Below are positions 35,853 through 43,281 of a DNA stretch of 64,000 bases, piece by piece. Position numbers and translations under genes: made by a program. Numbering within the stretch: position 1 is the first letter of the stretch; every line of letters begins with the position of its first letter. Under the pieces are notes generated by a model. That model was given only the letters and a program-made list of their open reading frames with translations. It was not told the DNA's origin and searched no databases. The stretch is from Candidatus Gastranaerophilales bacterium (lineage in GTDB: Bacteria > Cyanobacteriota > Vampirovibrionia > Gastranaerophilales > Gastranaerophilaceae), in contig CALUVG010000010.1 in assembly GCA_944324165.1 (NCBI GenBank), forward strand, positions 1 to 64,000, read 5' to 3'.

Positions 35853-36587
35853 ATGAAAATTTTAAAAGATAAGATTTTAGATTTTGTATATACTCTAACA
35901 AGAGCAAATAAAAGAATTTTAAAATTACAACAAGAAATAGAATCTCTGAAAAAATATATAAATGATTTAATGAAGTATCAAATTCATTGTCAGGACGATA
36001 ATCCGGAATTTTATCCTATAGTTTTGACTTGCGGTGAGCAGGAATTATTAAAGCGATACTTATATACAGCTAAAAATTATCTTGAGTTTGGATCCGGCGG
36101 GTCAACATTTTTGTCTGTGAATTTTCCCAATTTGAATATTTATTCTGTAGAATCAGATCAAAATTGGATTAAATATTTATCATCATGGAAGATTATTAAA
36201 AATGCCATAGATGAAAAAAGGTTATATTTTATTCATATAGATATCGGAACAACCGGTGAGTGGGGATTTCCTGTTGATTTGAGTCAGAAAAATAAATTTT
36301 ACAGATATTCTTCTGACGTGTTTGAACAGAATGCAGTAAAATTTGATACTGTTTTTGTTGATGGACGATTTCGGGTTGCCTGTGTATTGAAGACAATAAT
36401 GCAATGCAGTGATGATGTTGTAATTTTAATTCATGATTATCCGAATAGGGATTACTACCATGTTATTGAAAATTATTTAGATATAGTTGATAAGATAGAT
36501 AATTTATATGTTTTTAAAAAGAAATTAAACATAGATTATAATGAAATAGAATCTTGTTATGAAGAATATAAAGAAATTTTTTACTAA
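35853..36587 (+). CDS. class I SAM-dependent methyltransferase-like protein
   Basis: 244 residues. LEFGSGGSTFLSV near residue 76 is the motif I glycine loop, YSVESD the motif II acidic strand end, and FDTVFVDGRFRVACVL a motif IV/post-I-like segment. A 60-residue N-terminal helix with a coiled-coil pattern precedes it. It resembles the proteins found in surface-glycan regions. The ribosome site is weak. Confidence 0.65.
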   Translation: MKILKDKILDFVYTLTRANKRILKLQQEIESLKKYINDLMKYQIHCQDDNPEFYPIVLTCGEQELLKRYLYTAKNYLEFGSGGSTFLSVNFPNLNIYSVESDQNWIKYLSSWKIIKNAIDEKRLYFIHIDIGTTGEWGFPVDLSQKNKFYRYSSDVFEQNAVKFDTVFVDGRFRVACVLKTIMQCSDDVVILIHDYPNRDYYHVIENYLDIVDKIDNLYVFKKKLNIDYNEIESCYEEYKEIFY

Positions 36588-36630
36588 AATATTATAAAAA
36601 GATATTTTTGTGCTAAAATGAATAAAGTAA

Positions 36631-36703
36631 GGGGCGTTAGCGCAGTTGGTAGCGCACGACACTGGCAGTGTCGGGGTCAGGGGTTCGAATCCCCTACGCT
36701 CCA
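36631..36703 (+). tRNA. tRNA-Ala(GGC)
   Basis: 73 nt. Acceptor GGGGCGT pairs with ACGCTCC (one G-T), the discriminator is A, and CCA is not encoded. Anticodon stem CGACA/TGTCG with loop CTGGCAG gives GGC. TAAAAT at about 36613 is a likely -10. Confidence 0.93.
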
Positions 36704-36742
36704 TTTTTTGTAAAGTTTTTGCTTTTATGGATTAAATTTGTT

Positions 36743-37429
36743 ATGAGTGCAACAGACGATTTACTGGAACTTAAAAATGAAGAGAAAGCCCGGCATTTAA
36801 TGCAGTTTTATAAGACAAAAAAAGGACAGTATGCTTACGGGGATAAATTCCTTGGAATTTGTGTACCGCAAACGCGTCAAATTGCTAAAAAGCATTATAA
36901 AACAACTGATTTTGACAGGTTACAATTGATGCTTGAAAACGAATACCATGAAGTGCGATTATGTGCACTTTTGATGATGGTGCTGCTTTATGAAAATACA
37001 GATAATAAAAATGAAGTTTTGAATTTGTATATTAATAATACCCATCATATAAATAATTGGGATTTAGTTGATCTTAGTGCTCCAAAAATTGTCGGTACAG
37101 ATTATATAAAATCAAAAAATCCTGAAATAATAAGAATGCTTGCCCAAAAAGATAACCTTTGGGCGCAGAGAATTTCTGTTGTCTCTCAGCAAAGTGTTAT
37201 CAAAACGGGTGATTTTCAACTTATGTTTGAACTTGCACAAAAATTTCTTTTTCATAAACACGATTTAATGCAAAAAGCCGTAGGCTGGATGCTCAGAGAA
37301 GTCGGCAAGCAGAATGAAAGAGCTTTGCTGGATTTTTTAGATAAAAATTATAAAAATATGCCGCGGACTATGTTACGGTATTCTATCGAAAGGCTGACTC
37401 CTCAACAAAAAAAATATTATATGAGTTAA
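36743..37429 (+). CDS. DNA alkylation repair protein, AlkD-like
   Basis: 228 residues from the ATG at 36743; the open frame extends back into the tRNA, which cannot be coding. Repeated HEAT-like helices with GDKFLGICVPQTRQIAKKHY, NNWDLVDLSAPKIVG, LWAQRISVVSQQSVI and LMQKAVGWMLREVGKQN match the AlkD family, which removes alkylated bases. The last motif is the family signature. Confidence 0.9.
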   Translation: MSATDDLLELKNEEKARHLMQFYKTKKGQYAYGDKFLGICVPQTRQIAKKHYKTTDFDRLQLMLENEYHEVRLCALLMMVLLYENTDNKNEVLNLYINNTHHINNWDLVDLSAPKIVGTDYIKSKNPEIIRMLAQKDNLWAQRISVVSQQSVIKTGDFQLMFELAQKFLFHKHDLMQKAVGWMLREVGKQNERALLDFLDKNYKNMPRTMLRYSIERLTPQQKKYYMS

Positions 37430-37430
37430 T

Positions 37431-38228
37431 CTACTGAAAGTAATATTCCAACTCGGAATTCAAATCCAGTTTTTCGGCATTTTGTTTAAATATTTTAGTT
37501 TTTAGACCTATTTTTGCCAACCGATATTTTATGCTTACTGCCAGTACACCTAATCCGTATTTACAGGAACGCACAAAATTTATTGATGAAGCTTCTTTAA
37601 AATATTTTGTAGGGCAAGAAAGCTCGCCTATCTTAAATCCGTAATAAAAAAGCAATGCAATCATCTCATTATCAAAAATAAAATCGTTATTACATGCCTC
37701 AAGCGGTAATTTTTCAAGTACCTCTCTTGTAAATCCTCTAAAGCCTGTGTGGTATTCAGAAAGTCTTTCACCTGTAAACAAATTTTCAAACCCTGTCAAA
37801 AATTTATTTGCGATAAATTTATACAGAGGCATTCCGCCCTTGAGTGCTGAATTTCCCAGCATTCGTGATGCAAGAACGGCATCGTACTCGTCAAATGCCA
37901 TCATCGAAACAATCGCAGGTATAAGTTTAGGTGTATATTGATAATCCGGATGTAACATAACAACAATATCAGCATTTGCTTTTAAAGCTGCTTTATAACA
38001 TGACTTTTGATTACCGCCGTATCCTTTGTTTTCTTTATGCACAATAGTTGTAATATTAAGTGCTTTTGAGACTATTTTGGTATCATCCTGTGAATTATCA
38101 TCAACTAAGATAACTTCATCAACAAAGTCTTTATATATTTCATCATACGTCTGTTTTAACGTTTTTTCGGCATTATATGCCGGCATTATAATTACAACTT
38201 TTTTCCCGTTAATCATTTTATCATCCAT
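37431..38228 (-). CDS. family 2 glycosyltransferase (dolichyl-phosphate mannosyltransferase-like)
   Basis: 265 residues. VVIIMPAYNAEKTL, EVILVDDNSQDDT and VVMLHPDYQY (the D-x-D-like metal site) form the GT-A core. Acceptor-side RGFTREVLEKLPLEAC follows. No clear membrane anchor after the core. It likely transfers a sugar to a lipid or glycan. A strong terminator lies between it and HPF. Confidence 0.85.
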   Translation of the reverse strand: MDDKMINGKKVVIIMPAYNAEKTLKQTYDEIYKDFVDEVILVDDNSQDDTKIVSKALNITTIVHKENKGYGGNQKSCYKAALKANADIVVMLHPDYQYTPKLIPAIVSMMAFDEYDAVLASRMLGNSALKGGMPLYKFIANKFLTGFENLFTGERLSEYHTGFRGFTREVLEKLPLEACNNDFIFDNEMIALLFYYGFKIGELSCPTKYFKEASSINFVRSCKYGLGVLAVSIKYRLAKIGLKTKIFKQNAEKLDLNSELEYYFQ

Positions 38229-38231
38229 TAA

Positions 38232-38265
38232 AAAAAGTGCTTACGTTTTAACGTAAGCACTTTTT
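38232..38265. terminator. 16-bp bidirectional terminator
   Basis: AAAAAGTGCTTACGTT (38232-38247) and its exact complement (38250-38265) with a two-base loop and A/T flanks. It separates the leftward HPF gene from the glycosyltransferase gene. Confidence 0.9.
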
Positions 38266-38276
38266 GCGTTATTAGT

Positions 38277-38663
38277 CTATTCTTCGATAGCTTCTACAAT
38301 TTCTTCCTCATCAGTTTCGTCTTCAGTTTGAGTCGAAGCATCAGTTCTGATAGAAGATTTGTCAGAGCCTAAAGTTTTGTCTTTAAACTTTTTAACCTGT
38401 CTGTCCAGTTTATCGGCAAGCAAATCAATACTTGCATACATAGATTCTGCAGATTCTTCACAGCGAACAACACCTGTTGTCATTTTGCATGAAACTTCAG
38501 CAACATGTTTGCCTGAAGCTGCAGGGTTTTTGATAACTGACAGTACAACATCAATGCCTTGAATTTGATCATAATGGTTGGCTACTTTACCAAATTTTTC
38601 TTTGACATAAGCTTTGATAGCATCGGTAATTTCAATGTTTCTACCGTTAACGTAAATATGCAT
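38277..38663 (-). CDS. hpf: ribosome hibernation promoting factor
   Basis: 128 residues from the ATG at 38663 (GGAGG five bases upstream; another ATG at 38675 overlaps that site). MHIYVNGRNIEITDAIKAYV and AEVSCKMTTGVVRCEESAES carry the HPF/RaiA fold, which binds the 30S subunit and silences ribosomes in starvation. It is longer than short HPF by an acidic tail (TEDETDEEEIVEAIEE), yet lacks the long-HPF dimerisation domain. Confidence 0.9.
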   Translation of the reverse strand: MHIYVNGRNIEITDAIKAYVKEKFGKVANHYDQIQGIDVVLSVIKNPAASGKHVAEVSCKMTTGVVRCEESAESMYASIDLLADKLDRQVKKFKDKTLGSDKSSIRTDASTQTEDETDEEEIVEAIEE

Positions 38664-38767
38664 GTGAACCTCCATATAACATACTGCTTAATTATTATAC
38701 CACACTTTTTACACATTTGTAAAGTGTTGATGAAAAAATTCACTGCATAATTTTATTGATATATAAA

Positions 38768-38989
38768 TTAATCTTCAATAATAAATTGCTGCAACTCAAC
38801 GTTAGGAGTACCGATAACTCTAACCAGTTCCAATACAGATGCTTTCATCTGACATCTTTGTGAGGAGCCGCTAAAAAAGTCTTTGTAAAAACATCCTTCA
38901 CAGTTGCATCCTCTTTTATAACATTCCAAAGCCGTAGGCGTCCACCTTCTAACAGCTACAGCTCTACCCATATCCCTACTTCTGAACAC
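38768..38989 (-). CDS. small cysteine-rich protein, unknown
   Basis: 73 residues from the GTG at 38989 (GGAG nine bases upstream); the ATG at 38971 gives 67. ECYKRGCNCEGCFY holds three cysteines that, with C in SQRCQMK, could bind zinc or iron-sulfur. The conserved look of RRWTPTALECY suggests a real lineage gene. It follows a structured leader with its own promoter, so its expression may be RNA-controlled. Confidence 0.65.
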   Translation of the reverse strand: MFRSRDMGRAVAVRRWTPTALECYKRGCNCEGCFYKDFFSGSSQRCQMKASVLELVRVIGTPNVELQQFIIED

Positions 38990-39086
38990 TTATAAATTCT
39001 CCAATTAAACTATCTTGTAAAACGCAGATTTTCGACGTTGAACTCGTCGTTATCTCCTCCCCGAGAAGGTTTCAGCCACCCGGTAA
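38990..39086 (-). ncRNA. structured 5' leader upstream of the cysteine-rich gene
   Basis: From a promoter at 39091-39118 a leader of about 95 nt runs to the GTG. It holds the hairpin CTTCTC-GGG-GAGGAG (39068-39054, one G-T pair) and CGACG-AGTTCAA-CGTCG (39049-39033). Stem-loops that close to the gene suggest a riboswitch or protein-binding leader. I do not recognise the family. Confidence 0.4.
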
Positions 39087-39090
39087 TTCC

Positions 39091-39118
39091 ATTATAGAAA
39101 ATAAGGATATTTTTTCAA
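39091..39118 (-). promoter_or_regulatory. promoter of the structured leader
   Basis: Read leftward: TTGAAA (39118-39113), 16-base spacer, TATAAT (39096-39091). Confidence 0.65.
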
Positions 39119-39216
39119 GGGTGAAACATGTGATTATGAACATTTGTAACAAAGGGCGCAAATCCTTGAAAATTCACCATTTTCAGAAGTCAATAACCCG
39201 TAGAATTAAGCTATGA

Positions 39217-39278
39217 CATGCTTTTGAGCATGATGACATCATGCAATCATGCGTCCTGCATGGGTTTCCATGCTTTTT
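39217..39278 (+). repeat. CATGC-rich hairpin cluster ending in a terminator
   Basis: Six CATGC/GCATG units occur in about 60 bases. They form CATGC-TTTTGA-GCATG, the 17-base palindrome GCATGATG-A-CATCATGC (39228-39244), and GCATGG-GTTT-CCATGC (39258-39273) followed by five T. The last would terminate rightward transcription. The 39119-39216 stretch before it holds no gene. Confidence 0.5.
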
Positions 39279-39333
39279 GATTAAATTAAGTTTTGTAAAG
39301 ATTATGGCATGTGAGCAATTTTACGGGGATTTT

Positions 39334-40362
39334 TTAAAAATTGGTGTTATTTGTTCCGCCATTAATCGTTGACATAATGCCGTCAAATGTTTTTTGAAGG
39401 ATGTAGTCAATTGAATCTTGAGTTTCGTATGCAATATGAGGGGTTATTATTACGTTAGAATATTTTACTATCTCATGTGCAATTTGAACTTCTTCGTAGC
39501 AATGCAGAGGACAATTCTGCATTTTTTCGGCAAAATCTTCACACTTTAAATTGAAACTTTCACAATTTAATACATCTAATGCTGCGCCTTTTATTTGTTT
39601 TTCGTCAAGCGCATGTTTTAAGGCTTTTATATCTACCAACTCACCTCTGGCTGTGTTTATAAGATAGGCATCCGGTTTCATAATTTCAAACTGCGGATAG
39701 GATATGATATTCTTATTATCACCTGTAAAAGGAGTATGTAGAGTTACAATATCGGAGATTTTTAGCAGATTGTCAAAAGAAGTGTATTTAACATCACATT
39801 TGTCTCGTAATTCTTGTTTTTCTTTAAGATCATATGCAGCTATTTTCATGCCAAATGCATGAGCTAGTTTGCATACTGCCCCGCCTATTGCTCCTGTGCC
39901 GATGACTCCAAGTGTGAGTTTTGAAATATCACGTCCGAGAAAACTTATATTAGTTTTTTGTAAGTTTTTAAGGCAAATAGCTGAAACAACAATATTTCTC
40001 ACGAGAGCAAGAATTAAACCGAATGTAAATTGGGCGACAGATGTGCTGCCGTAATTCATAACATTAACTATTTGAATATTTCTTTTTGCCGCAACTTTTG
40101 AATTAATATGGTCTATGCCTGTTGAGCGTGTGGATATTATCCTTAAATTTTTAAATTGGTTAATTACTTCTTCGCTGACTTCTGAATCAATAAATACACT
40201 GATTACCATTGCGTTATCTTTGTCCGCATCGGATAATTCTTTTACTGTTTCCTCATTTAAACTTTCACTAAAAAATTTAATATTAAAATTACTAAGATGA
40301 TTATTTGCAAAAAAAGCATGTTCAGTTGTGCGGTAATCAAAGACCAGCATATTTATTGACAT
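39334..40362 (-). CDS. D-2-hydroxyacid dehydrogenase (D-lactate dehydrogenase-like)
   Basis: 342 residues. NAD loop LGVIGTGAIGGAV near 147 with the acidic residue in AAYDLKE. Catalytic Arg in NTARGELVD, Glu in LDVLNCE, His in ITPHIAYETQD, giving the R/E/H triad. The closest style is bacterial D-lactate dehydrogenase (LdhA), reducing pyruvate with NADH, consistent with a fermenter. GGAGAAAG precedes the ATG. Confidence 0.88.
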   Translation of the reverse strand: MSINMLVFDYRTTEHAFFANNHLSNFNIKFFSESLNEETVKELSDADKDNAMVISVFIDSEVSEEVINQFKNLRIISTRSTGIDHINSKVAAKRNIQIVNVMNYGSTSVAQFTFGLILALVRNIVVSAICLKNLQKTNISFLGRDISKLTLGVIGTGAIGGAVCKLAHAFGMKIAAYDLKEKQELRDKCDVKYTSFDNLLKISDIVTLHTPFTGDNKNIISYPQFEIMKPDAYLINTARGELVDIKALKHALDEKQIKGAALDVLNCESFNLKCEDFAEKMQNCPLHCYEEVQIAHEIVKYSNVIITPHIAYETQDSIDYILQKTFDGIMSTINGGTNNTNF

Positions 40363-40476
40363 ATAAAACTTTCTCCTTATAAGTTCATTGCAATATATTA
40401 TTTTTAGAAAAATTACATAATTCTATTGCACAAAAGTATATATTAATCGAATAAATAAATTACACCAAAAGAGAAT

Positions 40477-40494
40477 GTTTTTGCCTGCAAAAAC
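40477..40494 (+). promoter_or_regulatory. palindrome upstream of hsp20
   Basis: GTTTTTGC (40477-40484), CT, GCAAAAAC (40487-40494): an exact 8-bp inverted repeat, 33 bases before the hsp20 ATG. It is a candidate heat-shock operator or RNA hairpin. It is not a CIRCE element. Confidence 0.5.
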
Positions 40495-40527
40495 GTTTAC
40501 ATTAAGGATGAGAAAGGAGTTCAGCAA

Positions 40528-41010
40528 ATGAAACATGAACTTATGATAAGAGAACCTGAATTGTACTTTGACAGTATTCATAATGAATTGAATAATTTAC
40601 TCAGAGATACATTTCTTACACATACAATGGCAAATCCGTTGAATATAAAGAAGGTATCAACATGGCGTCCTGCTATAGAAGTTACGCAAAGTGATAAATG
40701 CTATAAAGTAAAAGTGCAGCTTCCCGGTATCAAAAAAGATGATATAGAAGTTGAGTTAGACAACGATTTTCTTACTCTTACAGCAGAAATGCAGGAAGAA
40801 AAGGAAGAAAAAAACGAAGATGAAAAAAATCTTCGTTATCATACAAGCGAATTCCGTTATGGGAAGTATAGACGTACAATTTCTTTTGACCAGCCGATAC
40901 AGGCAGACGAGGCTACTGCTGAATACAAAAACGGCTTGTTAACAATAAAAATTCCTAAACGCGAAGAAAAGCATGCAGAAAGCAAAAAGCTTACAATAAT
41001 CGAAAAATAA
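40528..41010 (+). CDS. hsp20: small heat shock protein, Hsp20/alpha-crystallin
   Basis: 160 residues. The alpha-crystallin domain runs from WRPAIEVTQSDKCYKVKVQL to LTIKIPKRE, with DDIEVELDNDFLTL, FRYGKYRRTISF and the terminal A-x-x-x-NGLL-x-I strand. ATP-independent holdase. AGGAG ten bases before the ATG. Likely stress-induced. Confidence 0.93.
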   Translation: MKHELMIREPELYFDSIHNELNNLLRDTFLTHTMANPLNIKKVSTWRPAIEVTQSDKCYKVKVQLPGIKKDDIEVELDNDFLTLTAEMQEEKEEKNEDEKNLRYHTSEFRYGKYRRTISFDQPIQADEATAEYKNGLLTIKIPKREEKHAESKKLTIIEK

Positions 41011-41032
41011 TATATAAACTTCGTGTCCTAAA

Positions 41033-41185
41033 GCCGAATCATCCGTGATATTTTCGGGCGTACAAATTAGCGGCAGGACCCGGACGGTCGTCGTTAGTGA
41101 GCGGGGAAGTACGTTGAAAACCTGCGAGACGGTCGACAAAAAGGCACGGTGCACATAAAAAGTGGTGCATTGTGCCTTTTATTTT
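41033..41185 (+). ncRNA. structured RNA candidate, unknown family
   Basis: About 150 nt after hsp20, much more GC-rich than its surroundings. Pairings: GCCGAA (41033-41038) with TTCGGGC (41053-41059); GCAGG (41073-41077) with CCTGC (41121-41125); CCCG (41079-41082) with CGGG (41102-41105); GTAC (41060, 41109). It ends with a two-part terminator, AAGGCAC (41141-41147) with GTGCCTT (41172-41178) and TGCAC (41150-41154) with GTGCA (41165-41169), then TTTTATTTT. It lacks the SRP GGAA-loop motif and tmRNA hallmarks. It could also be an hsp20 3' untranslated region. Confidence 0.5.
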
Positions 41186-41338
41186 GTACTTTTGAATTAA
41201 TTTTAAAACTAAATTAATGTCATTCATTGTATTACTTATTTTTTTATGTTATAATATTTTGCAGATGTTATAAAGCCAATACAGGTATTATAATCCCAGA
41301 ATTCAACTTATACACTATAAAAAATTATAATTAAAAAT

Positions 41339-41554
41339 ATGATAAAAAACAGATTAGCAGAATTAATGGGTATAAAAAGACTGGAAAGAGCCGACATCGC
41401 AAGGATGACGGGGCTTCAGTCAAAAACTATAAAAAAGATTTTTTATAATGAGACTAAAGGAATAGATTTCGATACTCTGGACAAACTATGCTGGGTATTA
41501 GAATGTAATACTCAGGAATTATTCAGATATATTCCTGATGATTTAGTAAAATAG
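41339..41554 (+). CDS. small Xre/HTH_26-type regulator
   Basis: 71 residues, a bare HTH: ERADIARMTGLQSKTIKKIF then FDTLDKLCWVLECNTQELF. This compact form is common in gut bacteria. No partner gene is adjacent; it may repress the following alcohol dehydrogenase operon. Confidence 0.75.
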   Translation: MIKNRLAELMGIKRLERADIARMTGLQSKTIKKIFYNETKGIDFDTLDKLCWVLECNTQELFRYIPDDLVK

Positions 41555-41669
41555 GTTGATTGCTTATTGACAATAACGACTTTATACTTTTACACATTAA
41601 TATCCCTTGCAAATAAATTTCACTCAGCATATAATGTGGGAGGAAAAGTGTTAAGAAAGGAGAGCTATT

Positions 41670-42878
41670 ATGTGGGAAAAAGATATTAATATCCATGAAG
41701 TTCGCGAAATACGTACCAGAACAAGTGTGTTCTTTGGCGTTGGTGCAATTAAAAAAATTGACGATATTGCACGTGATTTAAAGGCTAAAGGTATAGATAA
41801 AGTTATAGTAATGTCGGGGCGTAATGCATATAAAGCAACCGGCGCATGGGATTATGTAGAAAAAGCACTTAAAGATAATGGCATCGGTTATGTTAACTTT
41901 GATCAGGTTACACCTAACCCTACAACGCATCACGTTAATGATGCGACAAAAATTGCAAGAGAATTTGGAGCAAAAGCTGTTATTGCAATAGGTGGCGGAT
42001 CTCCTACCGATGCAGGTAAATCTGTGGCTATTTTACTTGAATATCCGGACAAAACTGCAAATGATATTTATGAATTTACTTTCACACCTGAAAAAGCCGC
42101 TCCTATTGTTTCTATTAACCTGACACACGGTACAGGTACAGAAACAAACAGATTTGCGGTTGTTACAGTTCCTGAAAAGAATTTTAAACCTGCAATTGCT
42201 TATGATTGCATTTATCCTATGTATGCAATTGATGACCCGCAATTAATGACAAAACTTTCACCAAAACAAACAAGATATGTTTCAATTGATGCGGTAAACC
42301 ACGTTGTAGAAGCTGCAACAAGTGCTGTGCTTTCACCTTACTGTGTAACACTTGCAAGAGAGGTTATAGCACTTGTTCATCATTATTTGCCAAAAGCATT
42401 GGAAAATCCGGATGATTTGGAAGCAAGATATTTTCTTGCATATGCTGCAATGATGGGCGGCGTATGTTTTGATAATGGCTTATTGCACTATACACATGCG
42501 CTTGAACATCCATTGAGTGCTGTAAAACCTGAACTTGCTCACGGGTTAGGACTTGCAATGCTGCTGCCTGCTGTTATTAAAACAATTTACAAAGATAAAG
42601 CAAATATCTTAGCAGACATTCTTGCTCCAATTGTTCCTGATTTGAAAGGTGAAGCATTAGAAGCCGAAAAAGCTGCTAAAGGCGTTCAGGCATGGCTTGC
42701 ATCAGTAGGTGTTTCTGAAAAACTTACTGATGAAGGATTTAATGATGCTGATGTTGATAAACTTGTTGATCTTGTTTATACAACACCTTCTTTAAGTTCT
42801 CTTCTTGATATTGCACCGAGCGGCAATGGTAGAGATGTTGTAGAAGCTATTTACAGAGATTCACTAAGACCTCTATAA
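41670..42878 (+). CDS. iron-containing alcohol dehydrogenase
   Basis: 402 residues. GGGSPTDAGKSVAI (NAD-binding loop) is near 114, and metal-binding His occur in DAVNHVVEAA and HALEHPLSAVKPELAHGLG, with the Asp in LTHGTGTETNRFAV-type context upstream. The full length and all four metal ligands appear present. Reduces aldehydes in fermentation. GAAAGGAG precedes the ATG; a strong terminator follows. Confidence 0.92.
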   Translation: MWEKDINIHEVREIRTRTSVFFGVGAIKKIDDIARDLKAKGIDKVIVMSGRNAYKATGAWDYVEKALKDNGIGYVNFDQVTPNPTTHHVNDATKIAREFGAKAVIAIGGGSPTDAGKSVAILLEYPDKTANDIYEFTFTPEKAAPIVSINLTHGTGTETNRFAVVTVPEKNFKPAIAYDCIYPMYAIDDPQLMTKLSPKQTRYVSIDAVNHVVEAATSAVLSPYCVTLAREVIALVHHYLPKALENPDDLEARYFLAYAAMMGGVCFDNGLLHYTHALEHPLSAVKPELAHGLGLAMLLPAVIKTIYKDKANILADILAPIVPDLKGEALEAEKAAKGVQAWLASVGVSEKLTDEGFNDADVDKLVDLVYTTPSLSSLLDIAPSGNGRDVVEAIYRDSLRPL

Positions 42879-42895
42879 TAGTTTAAGATAATTTA

Positions 42896-42930
42896 AGAAG
42901 ACTTCGCATATAAGAAGTCTTCTTTTTTTA
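42896..42930 (+). terminator. terminator after the alcohol dehydrogenase
   Basis: AGAAGACTTC (42896-42905), loop of eight, GAAGTCTTCT (42914-42923), eight T. Confidence 0.92.
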
Positions 42931-42977
42931 TATTTGGGTTATAATTATTTTACAAAGTTTGTTAAAGGAATATTATT

Positions 42978-43274
42978 ATGATGAAAATTACCCCGAAATT
43001 AACCCCTGGAAAAGTTGTTATTAAAGCAAATACAATTGTTAAAAAGTTTTATGATAAAAAAGGTGTATTGACACTTTCCTCAGAATTTGACAGAAAAAGC
43101 GGCAGATTGAAAAAGGATGTGTTTATGAATTCTGCAGGAACTAATCCGATTCGAATTTCTAAATATGATAATAATGAAAATCTAGTTAAAGATACTTTTT
43201 ATAAGGCAGATGGCAAGCTTATGGGTATTGTAGATTACGCTGATATTAACCATAATTTGGATTTGATGATATAA
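42978..43274 (+). CDS. small lineage-type protein, unknown
   Basis: 98 residues. Repeated short units (FYDKKGVLTL, FDRKSGRLKKD, KYDNNENLVKD, FYKADGKLMG) look like a YD/F-D-repeat, that is beta-turn repeats. AAAGGAAT precedes the ATG. Seven bases separate it from the U32 peptidase, so it is probably in its operon. Function not known. Confidence 0.6.
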   Translation: MMKITPKLTPGKVVIKANTIVKKFYDKKGVLTLSSEFDRKSGRLKKDVFMNSAGTNPIRISKYDNNENLVKDTFYKADGKLMGIVDYADINHNLDLMI

Positions 43275-43281
43275 TTTTTTT

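Noticed and set aside
41033-41185. SRP RNA
   Set aside because: The CAGG-ACC start looks similar, but the GGAA tetraloop and AGCAG of domain IV are not there.
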